Positions 52,185 through 64,000 of a DNA stretch of 64,000 bases are shown piece after piece. Each line of letters begins with the position of its first letter. Within the stretch, counting starts at the first letter, position 1. The notes under the pieces are model-generated. The model saw only the letters and a list, made by a program, of their open reading frames with translations, had not been told where the DNA came from and did no database searches. Source of the DNA: Auanema rhodensis (lineage: Eukaryota; Nematoda; Chromadorea; Rhabditida; Rhabditidae); contig OZ059895.1 in assembly GCA_964057225.1 (NCBI GenBank), forward strand, positions 3,100,001 through 3,164,000, in the 5' to 3' direction. The position numbers and the translations under genes were made by a program.

Positions 52185-55100
52185 GTACACCCATAAGTTA
52201 TACGCAGCACAGGTTACCCTTAATTAATGAACTGACCGACTAATCAGACATGGATCTTTCCAAGTTCTGTTGCTTGAACGGATGTTTTCCTACGAAGGCT
52301 AGTAAAACATGCCCTTCAAAGCATCAGAACATGTGATCAAATTCCAATTTTTTTGTATCTATCTTGTAAAGATAGTAATATATCATATGTTGAACACTAT
52401 GATGGAAAGATTTTCATTCAGATTTTTTAATTTTTATTCAGTTTGTTTTTTAAACTTTGATTAAGAACTTTGATTTTTGTACACCCATAAATTATACGCA
52501 GCACAGGTTACCCTTAAATAATGAACTGACCAACTAATCAGACATGGATCTTTCCTAGTTCTGTTGCTTGAATGGATGTTTTCCTACGTAGGCTAGTAAA
52601 ACATGCCCTTCAAAGCATCAGAACATGTGATCAAATTCCAATTTTTTTGTATCTATCTTGTAAAGATAGTAATATATCATATGTTGAACACTATGTTGGA
52701 AAGATTTTAATTCAGATTTTCGAACTTTTATTCTGTTTGTTTTTTAAACTTTGATTAAGAACTTTGATTTTTGTACACCCATAAGTTATACGCAGCACAG
52801 GTTACCCTTAATTAATGAACTGACCGACTAATCAGACATGGATCTTTCCAAGTTCTGTTGCTTGAACGGATGTTTTCCTACGAAGGCTAGTAAAACATGC
52901 CCTTCAAAGCATCAGAACATGTGATCAAATTCCAATTTTTTTGTATCTATCTTGTAAAGATAGTAATATATCATATGTTGAACACTATGTTGGAAAGATT
53001 TTCATTCAGATTTTTTAATTTTTATTCAGTTTGTTTTTTAAACTTTGATTAAGAACTTTGATTTTTGTACACCCATAAATTATACGCAGCACAGGTTACC
53101 CTTAAATAATGAACTGACCGACTAATCAGACATGGATCTTTCCAAGTTCTGTTGCTTGAACGGATGTTTTCCTACGTAGGCTAGTAAAACATGCCCTTCA
53201 AAGCATCAGAACATGTGATCACATTCCAATATTTTTGTATCTATCTTGTAAAGATAGTAATATATCATATGTTGAACACTATGTTGGAAAGATTTTAATT
53301 CAGATTTTCTAACTTTTATTCAGTTTGTTTTTTAAACTTTGATTAAGAACTTTGATTTTTGTACACCCATAAATTATACGCAGCACAGGTTACCCTTAAA
53401 TAATGAACTGACCGACTAATCAGACATGGATCTTTCCTAGTTCTGTTGCTTGAATGGATGTTTTCCTACGTAGGCTAGTAAAACATGCCCTTCAAAGCAT
53501 CAGAACATGTGATCAAATTCCAATTTTTTTGTATCTATCTTGTAAAGATAGTAATATATCATATGTTGAACACTATGTTGGAAAGATTTTAATTCAGATT
53601 TTCGAACTTTTATTCTGTTTGTTTTTTAAACTTTGATTAAGAACTTTGATTTTTGTACACCCATAAGTTATACGCAGCACAGGTTACCCTTAATTAATGA
53701 ACTGACCGACTAATCAGACATGGATCTTTCCAAGTTCTGTTGCTTGAACGGATGTTTTCCTACGAAGGCTAGTAAAACATGCCCTTCAAAGCATCAGAAC
53801 ATGTGATCGAATTCCAATTTTTTTGTATCTATCTTGTAAAGATAGTAATATATCATATGTTGAACACTATGTTGGAAAGATTTTCATTCAGATTTTTTAA
53901 TTTTTATTCAGTTTGTTTTTTAAACTTTGATTAAGAACTTTGATTTTTGTACACCCATAAATTATACGCAGCACAGGTTACCCTTAAATAATGAACTGAC
54001 CGACTAATCAGACATGGATCTTTCCTAGTTCTGTTGCTTGAATGGATGTTTTCCTACGTAGGCTAGTAAAACATGCCCTTCAAAGCATCAGAACATGTGA
54101 TCAAATTCCAATTTTTTTGTATCTATCTTGTAAAGATAGTAATATATCATATGTTGAACACTATGTTGGAAAGATTTTAATTCAGATTTTCTAACTTTTA
54201 TTCAGTTTGTTTTTTCAACTTTGATTAAGAACTTTGATTTTTGTACACCCATAAATTATACGCAGCACAGGTTACCCTTAAATAATGAACTGACCGACTA
54301 ATCAGACATGGATCTTTCCAAGTTCTGTTGCTTGAACGGATGTTTTCCTACGTAGGCTAGTAAAACATGCCCTTCAAAGCATCAGAACATGTGATCACAT
54401 TCCAATATTTTTGTATCTATCTTGTAAAGATAGTAATATATCATATGTTGAACACTATGTTGGAAAGATTTTAATTCAGATTTTCGAACTTTTATTCTGT
54501 TTGTTTTTTAAACTTTGATTAAGAACTTTGATTTTTGTACACCCATAAGTTATACGCAGCACAGGTTACCCTTAATTAATGAACTGACCGACTAATCAGA
54601 CATGGATCTTTCCAAGTTCTGTTGCTTGAACGGATGTTTTCCTACGAAGGCTAGTAAAACATGCCCTTCAAAGCATCAGAACATGTGATCAAATTCCAAT
54701 TTTTTTGTATCTATCTTGTAAAGATAGTAATATATCATATGTTGAACACTATGTTGGAAAGATTTTCATTCAGATTTTTTAATTTTTATTCAGTTTGTTT
54801 TTTAAACTTTGATTAAGAACTTTGATTTTTGTACACCCATAAATTATACGCAGCACAGGTTACCCTTAAATAATGAACTGACCGACTAATCAGACATGGA
54901 TCTTTCCAAGTTCTGTTGCTTGAACGGATGTTTTCCTACGTAGGCTAGTAAAACATGCCCTTCAAAGCATCAGAACATGTGATCACATTCCAATATTTTT
55001 GTATCTATCTTGTAAAGATAGTAATATATCATATGTTGAACACTATGTTGGAAAGATTTTAATTCAGATTTTCTAACTTTTATTCAGTTTGTTTTTTAAA

Positions 55101-58100
55101 CTTTGATTAAGAACTTTGATTTTTGTACACCCATAAATTATACGCAGCACAGGTTACCCTTAAATAATGAACTGACCGACTAATCAGACATGGATCTTTC
55201 CTAGTTCTGTTGCTTGAATGGATGTTTTCCTACGTAGGCTAGTAAAACATGCCCTTCAAAGCATCAGAACATGTGATCAAATTCCAATTTTTTTGTATCT
55301 ATCTTGTAAAGATAGTAATATATCATATGTTGAACACTATGTTGGAAAGATTTTAATTCAGATTTTCGAACTTTTATTCTGTTTGTTTTTTAAACTTTGA
55401 TTAAGAACTTTGATTTTTGTACACCCATAAGTTATACGCAGCACAGGTTACCCTTAATTAATGAACTGACCGACTAATCAGACATGGATCTTTCCAAGTT
55501 CTGTTGCTTGAACGGATGTTTTCCTACGAAGGCTAGTGAAACATGCCCTTCAAAGCATCAGAACATGTGATCAAATTCCAATTTTTTTGTATCTATCTTG
55601 TAAAGATAGTAATATATCATATGTTGAACACTATGTTGGAAAGATTTTAATTCAGATTTTCTAACTTTTATTCAGTTTGTTTTTTAAACTTTGATTAAGA
55701 ACTTTGATTTTTGTACACCCATAAATTATACGCAGCACAGGTTACCCTTAAATAATGAACTGACCGACTAATCAGACATGGATCTTTCCTAGTTCTGTTG
55801 CTTGAATGGATGTTTTCCTACGTAGGCTAGTAAAACATGCCCTTCAAAGCATCAGAACATGTGATCAAATTCCAATTTTTTTGTATCTATCTTGTAAAGA
55901 TAGTAATATATCATATGTTGAACACTATGTTGGAAAGATTTTCATTCAGATTTTTTAATTTTTATTCAGTTTGTTTTTTAAACTTTGATTAAGAACTTTG
56001 ATTTTTGTACACCCATAAATTATACGCAGCACAGGTTACCCTTAAATAATGAACTGACCGACTAATCAGACATGGATCTTTCCAAGTTCTGTTGCTTGAA
56101 CGGATGTTTTCCTACGTAGGCTAGTAAAACATGCCCTTCAAAGCATCAGAACATGTGATCAAATTCCAATTTTTTTGTATCTATCTTGTAAAAATAGTAA
56201 TATATCATATGTTGAACACTATGTTGGAAAGATTTTCATTCAGATTTTTTAATTTTTATTTAGTTTGTTTTTTAAACTTTGATTAAGAACTTTGATTTTT
56301 GTACACCCATAAATTATACGCAGCACAGGTTACCCTTAAATAATGAACTGACCGACTAATCAGACATGGATCTTTCCTAGTTCTGTTGCTTGAATGGATG
56401 TTTTCCTACGTAGGCTAGTAAAACATGCCCTTCAAAGCATCAGAACATGTGATCAAATTCCAATTTTTTTGTATCTATCTTGTAAAGATAGTAATATATC
56501 ATATGTTGAACACTATGTTGGAAAGATTTTCATTCAGATTTTTTAATTTTTATTCAGTTTGTTTTTTAAACTTTGATTAAGAACTTTGATTTTTGTACAC
56601 CCATAAATTATACGCAGCACAGGTTACCCTTAATTAATGAACTGACCGACTAATCAGACATGGATCTTTCCAAGTTCTGTTGCTTGAACGGATGTTTTCC
56701 TACGAAGGCTAGTAAAACATGCCCTTCAAAGCATCAGAACATGTGATTAAATTCCAATTTTTTTGTATCTATCTTGTAAAGATAGTAATATATCATATGT
56801 TGAACACTATGTTGGAAAGATTTTCATTCAGATTTTTTAATTTTTATTCTGTTTGTTTTTTAAACTTTGATTAAGAACTTTGATTTTTGTACACCCCTAA
56901 GTTATACGCAGCACAGGTTACCCTTAATTAATGAACTGACCGACTAATCAGACATGAATCTTTCCAAGTTCTGTTGCTTGAACGGATGTTTTCCTACGAA
57001 GGCTAGTAAAACATGCCCTTCAAAGCATCAGAACATGTGATCAAATTCCAATTTTTTTGTATCTATCTTGTAAAGATAGTAATATATCATATGTTGAACA
57101 CTATGTTGGAAAGATTTTCATTCAGATTTTTTAATTTTTATTCAGTTTGTTTTTTAAACTTTGATTAAGAACTTTGATTTTTGTACACCCATAAATTATA
57201 CGCAGCACAGGTTACCCTTAAATAATGAACTGACCGACTAATCAGACATGGATCTTTCCTAGTTCTGTTGCTTGAATGGATGTTTTCCTACGTAGGCTAG
57301 TAAAACATGCCCTTCAAAGCATCAGAACATGTGATCAAATTCCAATTTTTTTGTATCTATCTTGTAAAGATAGTAATATATCATATGTTGAACACTATGT
57401 TGGAAAGATTTTCATTCAGATTTTTTAATTTTTATTCAGTTTGTTTTTTAAACTTTGATTAAGAACTTTGATTTTTGTACACCCATAAATTATACGCAGC
57501 ACAGGTTACCCTTAAATAATGAACTGACCGACTAATCAGACATGGATCTTTCCAAGTTCTGTTGCTTGAACGGATGTTTTCCTACGTAGGCTAGTAAAAC
57601 ATGCCCTTCAAAGCATCAGAACATGTGATCAAATTCCAATTTTTTTGTATCTATCTTGTAAAGATAGTAATATATCATATGTTGAACACTATGTTGGAAA
57701 GATTTTCATTCAGATTTTTTAATTTTTATTCAGTTTGTTTTTTAAACTTTGATTAAGAACTTTGATTTTTGTACACCCATAAATTATACGCAGCACAGGT
57801 TACCCTTAAATAATGAACTGACCGACTAATCAGACATGGATCTTTCCTAGTTCTGTTGCTTGAATGGATGTTTTCCTACGTAGGCTAGTAAAACATGCCC
57901 TTCAAAGCATCAGAACATGTGATCAAATTCCAATTTTTTTGTATCTATCTTGTAAAGATAGTAATATATCATATGTTGAACACTATGTTGGAAAGATTTT
58001 CATTCAGATTTTTTAATTTTTATTCAGTTTGTTTTTTAAACTTTGATTAAGAACTTTGATTTTTGTACACCCATAAATTATACGCAGCACAGGTTACCCT

Positions 58101-61100
58101 TAATTAATGAACTGACCGACTAATCAGACATGGATCTTTCCAAGTTCTGTTGCTTGAACGGATGTTTTCCTACGAAGGCTAGTAAAACATGCCCTTCAAA
58201 GCATCAGAACATGTGATCAAATTCCAATTTTTTTGTATCTATCTTGTAAAGATAGTAATATATCATATGTTGAACACTATGTTGGAAAGATTTTCATTCA
58301 GATTTTTTAATTTTTATTCTGTTTGTTTTTTAAACTTTGATTAAGAACTTTGATTTTTGTACACCCATAAGTTATACGCAGCACAGGTTACCCTTAATTA
58401 ATGAACTGACCGACTAATCAGACATGGATCTTTCCAAGTTCTGTTGCTTGAACGGATGTTTTCCTACGAAGGCTAGTAAAACATGCCCTTCAAAGCATCA
58501 GAACATGTGATCGAATTCCAATTTTTTTGTATCTATCTTGTAAATATAGTAATATATCATATGTTGAACACTATGTTGGAAAGATTTTCATTCAGATTTT
58601 TTAATTTTTATTCAGTTTGTTTTTTAAACTTTGATTAAGAACTTTGATTTTTGTACACCCATAAATTATACGCAGCACAGGTTACCCTTAAATAATGAAC
58701 TGACCGACTAATCAGACATGGATCTTTCCTAGTTCTGTTGCTTGAATGGATGTTTTCCTACGTAGGCTAGTAAAACATGCCCTTCAAAGCATCAGAACAT
58801 GTGATCAAATTCCAATTTTTTTGTATCTATCTTGTAAAGATAGTAATATATCATATGTTGAACACTATGTTGGAAAGATTTTCATTCAGATTTTTTAATT
58901 TTTATTCAGTTTGTTTTTTAAACTTTGATTAAGAACTTTGATTTTTGTACACCCATAAATTATACGCAGCACAGGTTACCCTTAAATAATGAACTGACCG
59001 ACTAATCAGACATGGATCTTTCCAAGTTCTGTTGCTTGAACGGATGTTTTCCTACGTAGGCTAGTAAAACATGCCCTTCAAAGCATCAGAACATGTGATC
59101 ACATTCCAATATTTTTGTATCTATCTTGTAAAGATAGTAATATATCATATGTTGAACACTATGTTGGAAAGATTTTAATTCAGATTTTCTAACTTTTATT
59201 CAGTTTGTTTTTTAAACTTTGATTAAGAACTTTGATTTTTGTACACCCATAAATTATACGCAGCACAGGTTACCCTTAAATAATGAACTGACCAACTAAT
59301 CAGACATGGATCTTTCCTAGTTCTGTTGCTTGAATGGATGTTTTCCTACGTAGGCTAGTAAAACATGCCCTTCAAAGCATCAGAACATGTGATCAAATTC
59401 CAATTTTTTTGTATCTATCTTGTAAAGATAGTAAAATATCATATGTTGAACACTATGTTGGAAAGATTTTAATTCAGATTTTCGAACTTTTATTCTGTTT
59501 GTTTTTTAAACTTTGATTAAGAACTTTGATTTTTGTACACCCATAAGTTATACGCAGCACAGGTTACCCTTAATTAATGAACTGACCGACTAATCAGACA
59601 TGGATCTTTCCAAGTTCTGTTGCTTGAACGGATGTTTTCCTACGAAGGCTAGTAAAACATGCCCTTCAAAGCATCAGAACATGTGATCAAATTCCAATTT
59701 TTTTGTATCTATCTTGTAAAGATAGTAATATATCATATGTTGAACACTATGTTGGAAAGATTTTCATTCAGATTTTTTAATTTTTATTCAGTTTGTTTTT
59801 TAAACTTTGATTAAGAACTTTGATTTTTGTACACCCATAAATTATACGCAGCACAGGTTACCCTTAAATAATGAACTGACCAACTAATCAGACATGGATC
59901 TTTCCTAGTTCTGTTGCTTGAATGGATGTTTTCCTACGTAGGCTAGTAAAACATGCCCTTCAAAGCATCAGAACATGTGATCAAATTCCAATTTTTTTGT
60001 ATCTATCTTGTAAAGATAGTAATATATCATATGTTGAACACTATGTTGGAAAGATTTTAATTCAGATTTTCGAACTTTTATTCTGTTTGTTTTTTAAACT
60101 TTGATTAAGAACTTTGATTTTTGTACACCCATAAGTTATACGCAGCACAGGTTACCCTTAATTAATGAACTGACCGACTAATCAGACATGGATCTTTCCA
60201 AGTTCTGTTGCTTGAACGGATGTTTTCCTACGAAGGCTAGTAAAACATGCCCTTCAAAGCATCAGAACATGTGATCAAATTCCAATTTTTTTGTATCTAT
60301 CTTGTAAAGATAGTAATATATCATATGTTGAACACTATGTTGGAAAGATTTTCATTCAGATTTTTTAATTTTTATTCAGTTTGTTTTTTAAACTTTCATT
60401 AAGAACTTTGATTTTTGTACACCCATAAATTATACGCAGCACAGGTTACCCTTAAATAATGAACTGACCGACTAATCAGACATGGATCTTTCCAAGTTCT
60501 GTTGCTTGAACGGATGTTTTCCTACGTAGGCTAGTAAAACATGCCCTTCAAAGCATCAGAACATGTGATCACATTCCAATATTTTTGTATCTATCTTGTA
60601 AAGATAGTAATATATCATATGTTGAACACTATGTTGGAAAGATTTTAATTCAGATTTTCTAACTTTTATTCAGTTTGTTTTTTAAACTTTGATTAAGAAC
60701 TTTGATTTTTGTACACCCATAAATTATACGCAGCACAGGTTACCCTTAAATAATGAACTGACCGACTAATCAGACATGGATCTTTCCTAGTTCTGTTGCT
60801 TGAATGGATGTTTTCCTACGTAGGCTAGTAAAACATGCCCTTCAAAGCATCAGAACATGTGATCAAATTCCAATTTTTTTGTATCTATCTTGTAAAGATA
60901 GTAATATATCATATGTTGAACACTATGTTGGAAAGATTTTAATTCAGATTTTCGAACTTTTATTCTGTTTGTTTTTTAAACTTTGATTAAGAACTTTGAT
61001 TTTTGTACACCCATAAGTTATACGCAGCACAGGTTACCCTTAATTAATGAACTGACCGACTAATCAGACATGGATCTTTCCAAGTTCTGTTGCTTGAACG

Positions 61101-61298
61101 GATGTTTTCCTACGAAGGCTAGTAAAACATGCCCTTCAAAGCATCAGAACATGTGATCGAATTCCAATTTTTTTGTATCTATCTTGTAAAGATAGTAATA
61201 TATCATATGTTGAACACTATGTTGGAAAGATTTTCATTCAGATTTTTTAATTTTTATTCAGTTTGTTTTTTAAACTTTGATTAAGAACTTTGATTTTT

Positions 61299-63062
61299 GT
61301 ACACCCATAAATTATACGCAGCACAGGTTACCCTTAAATAATGAACTGACCGACTAATCAGACATGGATCTTTCCTAGTTCTGTTGCTTGAATGGATGTT
61401 TTCCTACGTAGGCTAGTAAAACATGCCCTTCAAAGCATCAGAACATGTGATCAAATTCCAATTTTTTTGTATCTATCTTGTAAAGATAGTAATATATCAT
61501 ATGTTGAACACTATGTTGGAAAGATTTTAATTCAGATTTTCTAACTTTTATTCAGTTTGTTTTTTCAACTTTGATTAAGAACTTTGATTTTTGTACACCC
61601 ATAAATTATACGCAGCACAGGTTACCCTTAAATAATGAACTGACCGACTAATCAGACATGGATCTTTCCAAGTTCTGTTGCTTGAACGGATGTTTTCCTA
61701 CGTAGGCTAGTAAAACATGCCCTTCAAAGCATCAGAACATGTGATCACATTCCAATATTTTTGTATCTATCTTGTAAAGATAGTAATATATCATATGTTG
61801 AACACTATGTTGGAAAGATTTTAATTCAGATTTTCGAACTTTTATTCTGTTTGTTTTTTAAACTTTGATTAAGAACTTTGATTTTTGTACACCCATAAGT
61901 TATACGCAGCACAGGTTACCCTTAATTAATGAACTGACCGACTAATCAGACATGGATCTTTCCAAGTTCTGTTGCTTGAACGGATGTTTTCCTACGAAGG
62001 CTAGTAAAACATGCCCTTCAAAGCATCAGAACATGTGATCAAATTCCAATTTTTTTGTATCTATCTTGTAAAGATAGTAATATATCATATGTTGAACACT
62101 ATGTTGGAAAGATTTTCATTCAGATTTTTTAATTTTTATTCAGTTTGTTTTTTAAACTTTGATTAAGAACTTTGATTTTTGTACACCCATAAATTATACG
62201 CAGCACAGGTTACCCTTAAATAATGAACTGACCGACTAATCAGACATGGATCTTTCCTAGTTCTGTTGCTTGAATGGATGTTTTCCTACGTAGGCTAGTA
62301 AAACATGCCCTTCAAAGCATCAGAACATGTGATCAAATTCCAATTTTTTTGTATCTATCTTGTAAAGATAGTAATATATCATATGTTGAACACTATGTTG
62401 GAAAGATTTTAATTCAGATTTTCTAACTTTTATTCAGTTTGTTTTTTCAACTTTGATTAAGAACTTTGATTTTTGTACACCCATAAATTATACGCAGCAC
62501 AGGTTACCCTTAAATAATGAACTGACCGACTAATCAGACATGGATCTTTCCAAGTTCTGTTGCTTGAACGGATGTTTTCCTACGTAGGCTAGTAAAACAT
62601 GCCCTTCAAAGCATCAGAACATGTGATCACATTCCAATATTTTTGTATCTATCTTGTAAAGATAGTAATATATCATATGTTGAACACTATGTTGGAAAGA
62701 TTTTAATTCAGATTTTCGAACTTTTATTCTGTTTGTTTTTTAAACTTTGATTAAGAACTTTGATTTTTGTACACCCATAAGTTATACGCAGCACAGGTTA
62801 CCCTTAATTAATGAACTGACCGACTAATCAGACATGGATCTTTCCAAGTTCTGTTGCTTGAACGGATGTTTTCCTACGAAGGCTAGTAAAACATGCCCTT
62901 CAAAGCATCAGAACATGTGATCAAATTCCAATTTTTTTGTATCTATCTTGTAAAGATAGTAATATATCATATGTTGAACACTATGTTGGAAAGATTTTCA
63001 TTCAGATTTTTTAATTTTTATTCAGTTTGTTTTTTAAACTTTGATTAAGAACTTTGATTTTT
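61299..63062. repeat. Tandem duplication of an 882-bp triplet
   Basis: Units 61299, 61593 and 61887 are repeated as 62181, 62475 and 62769: CTAG with TTCTAAC tail and TTTTTTCAACTTTG; GATCACATT/AATATTTTT head with TTCGAAC/ATTCTG tail; ATAAGTTA with CATTCAG tail. Copy 1 of the 25-mer has this triplet once (53949, 54243, 54537). The change is therefore younger than the 25-mer duplication. Confidence 0.92.
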
Positions 63063-63650
63063 GTACACCCATAAATTATACGCAGCACAGGTTACCCTTA
63101 AATAATGAACTGACCGACTAATCAGACATGGATCTTTCCAAGTTCTGTTGCTTGAACGGATGTTTTCCTACGTAGGCTAGTAAAACATGCCCTTCAAAGC
63201 ATCAGAACATGTGATCACATTCCAATATTTTTGTATCTATCTTGTAAAGATAGTAATATATCATATGTTGAACACTATGTTGGAAAAATTTTAATTCAGA
63301 TTTTCTAACTTTTATTCAGTTTGTTTTTTAAACTTTGATTAAGAACTTTGATTTTTGTACACCCATAAATTATACGCAGCACAGGTTACCCTTAAATAAT
63401 GAACTGACCGACTAATCAGACATGGATCTTTCCTAGTTCTGTTGCTTGAATGGATGTTTTCCTACGTAGGCTAGTAAAACATGCCCTTCAAAGCATCAGA
63501 ACATGTGATCAAATTCCAATTTTTTTGTATCTATCTTGTAAAGATAGTAATATATCATATGTTGAACACTATGTTGGAAAGATTTTAATTCAGATTTTCG
63601 AACTTTTATTCTGTTTGTTTTTTAAACTTTGATTAAGAACTTTGATTTTT

Positions 63651-63945
63651 GTACACCCATAAGTTATACGCAGCACAGGTTACCCTTAATTAATGAACTG
63701 ACCGACTAATCAGACATGGATCTTTCCAAGTTCTGTTGCTTGAACGGATGTTTTCCTACGAAGGCTAGTAAAACATGCCCTTCAAAGCATCAGAACATGT
63801 GATCAAATTCCAATTTTTTTGTATCTATCTTGTAAAGATAGTAATATATCATATGTTGAACACTATGTTGGAAAGATTTTAATTCAGATTTTTTCAACTT
63901 TCACTCAGTTTGTTTTCTAAACTTTGATTAAGAACTTTGATTTTT
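63651..63945. repeat. 295-bp hybrid monomer ending in a zone B tail
   Basis: The head is the ATAAGTTA/GAACGG/CGAAGG type normal for this position, but from about 63889 the tail is TTTTTTCAACTTTCACTC with TTTTCTAAAC, last seen in zone C. In zones B and C that tail is followed by AAGAACCTTGTTGTTTG, whereas here it is followed by the ordinary AAGAACTTTGATTTTTG. The tail thus looks patched in, with a right switch near 63925-63933. The matching unit of copy 1 (55419) has a TTCTAAC tail. Confidence 0.88.
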
Positions 63946-64000
63946 GTACACCCATAAATTATACGCAGCACAGGTTACCCTTAAATAATGAACTGACCGA
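63946..64000. repeat. Partial monomer at right edge
   Basis: This is the first 55 bp of a unit with ATAAATTA and TAAATAATG, consistent with the first unit of the 25-mer (48361, 55713). The array continues past the window, possibly as a third 25-mer copy. Confidence 0.9.

Larger units (their letters stand above)
48361..55712. repeat. 25-monomer HOR (7352 bp), copy 1
   Basis: Units run from 48361 to 55419 by 294, with one of 296 bp (51889). It contains an inner 1470-bp repeat: 49243, 49537, 49831 and 50125 match 50713, 51007, 51301 and 51595. Markers shared with copy 2 are GATCGAATTCC (51007 and 53655 units), AAATATAG (51007), CCAACTAAT (51889 and 52479) and TTTTTTCAACTTTG (53949). Changes private to this copy include TATATGCAGC (48655), GATCGAATTCC in the 49537 unit, ACTATGATGG (52185) and CTAGTGAAAC (55419). 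Confidence 0.93.
55713..63945. repeat. 25-monomer HOR, copy 2, enlarged to 28 monomers
   Basis: Unit by unit this matches copy 1 at an offset of 7352 (7350 after the 296-bp unit): 55713/48361, 58359/51007, 59241/51889, 59829/52479, 61005/53655, 61299/53949. Three extra monomers (882 bp) lie before 63063, which corresponds to 54831. Differences from copy 1 include the 57477 unit (GATCAAATT and CATTCAG tail, against GATCACATT and TTCTAAC at 50125), loss of GATCGAATTCC at 56889, and private changes CACCCCTAAG (56889), ACATGAATC (56889), AAAAATAG and TTATTTAG (56007), GATTAAATT (56595), GTAAAATATC (59241), CTTTCATTAAG (60123) and GGAAAAATT (63063). Confidence 0.92.
1..64000. repeat. Satellite DNA array, 294-bp monomer with 209/210-bp short form
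   Basis: Every part of the window is a copy of the same monomer in one orientation. Taking the G of GTACACCC as the boundary, I count 228 complete units from 34 to 63945: 173 of 294 bp, 14 of 295, two of 293, one each of 292, 296 and 197, 25 of 210 and 11 of 209. These lengths sum to the observed 63912 bp. Units differ from each other by point changes and very small indels, with variants linked into head and tail haplotypes. No unique DNA, transposable element or inversion interrupts the array. Known biology: arrays like this are typical of eukaryotic centromeric or other constitutive heterochromatin. The chromosomal location and species are inference and cannot be fixed from this sequence. 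I do not recognise the family. Confidence 0.98.

Noticed and set aside
1-64000. CRISPR array
   Set aside because: The repeat is 294 bp with no unique spacers, and variation is spread along the unit. There are no cas genes.
1-64000. Transposon or tandem integrated virus
   Set aside because: No transposase, reverse transcriptase, integrase, terminal repeats or target-site duplications are visible, and no long open frame exists on either strand.
1-64000. CENP-B box in the monomer
   Set aside because: I see no match to the TTCG....A..CGGG core. The TTCGAAC and TTCGG tails lack the second half.
1-64000. Ribosomal, 5S or tRNA gene array
   Set aside because: No segment resembles rRNA or tRNA, and no cloverleaf can be drawn from the monomer on either strand.

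Overview
The whole 64 kb window is one uninterrupted head-to-tail satellite DNA array. I see no gene, RNA gene, transposon, CRISPR array or unique flanking sequence. All units lie in the same orientation. Using the G of GTACACCC as the unit boundary, there are 228 complete monomers between positions 34 and 63945, with a 33-bp partial unit at the left edge and a 55-bp partial unit at the right edge. The basic monomer is 294 bp (AT-rich, by eye roughly one third G+C). Full-length units range from 292 to 296 bp (191 units). A shortened form lacking one fixed 85-bp tail segment occurs 36 times (25 of 210 bp, 11 of 209 bp). One unit of 197 bp has a different, 97-bp, deletion. These lengths sum exactly to the span covered. 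An array of this size and regularity is typical of eukaryotic centromeric, pericentromeric or other heterochromatin. I do not recognise the satellite and cannot name the species.

The array is layered. Monomers fall into recurring variants, defined by linked point differences in the head (near GGTTACCC, near ATCTTTCC, GAATGG/GAACGG, ACGTAGG/ACGAAGG, GATCACATT/GATCAAATT) and in the tail (TTCGAAC, TTCTAAC, CGGTTTTTTT, CATTCAG, or TTCAACTTTCACTC). They are arranged into higher-order repeats (HORs) that change along the window. Zone A (1-16035) mixes 294- and 210-bp units in HORs of 798, 1302, 1386 and 1596 bp. Zone B (16036-34640) carries the 209-bp short unit and a 295-bp unit in HORs of 1092, 798, 2477 and mainly 1680 bp. 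Zone C (34641-37482) is an irregular transition with several aberrant units. Zone D (37483-48360) has only full-length units, as an 8-mer (2352 bp, two copies) followed by a 4-mer (1176 bp). Zone E (48361-63945) is a 25-monomer HOR of about 7.35 kb in two tandem copies, the second enlarged by an internal 882-bp duplication.

The array records its own recombination: hybrid monomers, HORs shortened or lengthened by whole monomers, a zone A block of 1596 bp embedded in zone B, and shared private mutations that mark duplicated segments. A 60-codon open frame (ATG to TGA) recurs in 37 units, but it depends on three incidental variant sites and is destroyed in the majority of units. I treat it as non-coding. 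The most interesting content is the fine-scale HOR mosaic and the fact that both independent deletion classes have a breakpoint at a perfect 17-nt hairpin motif in the monomer.
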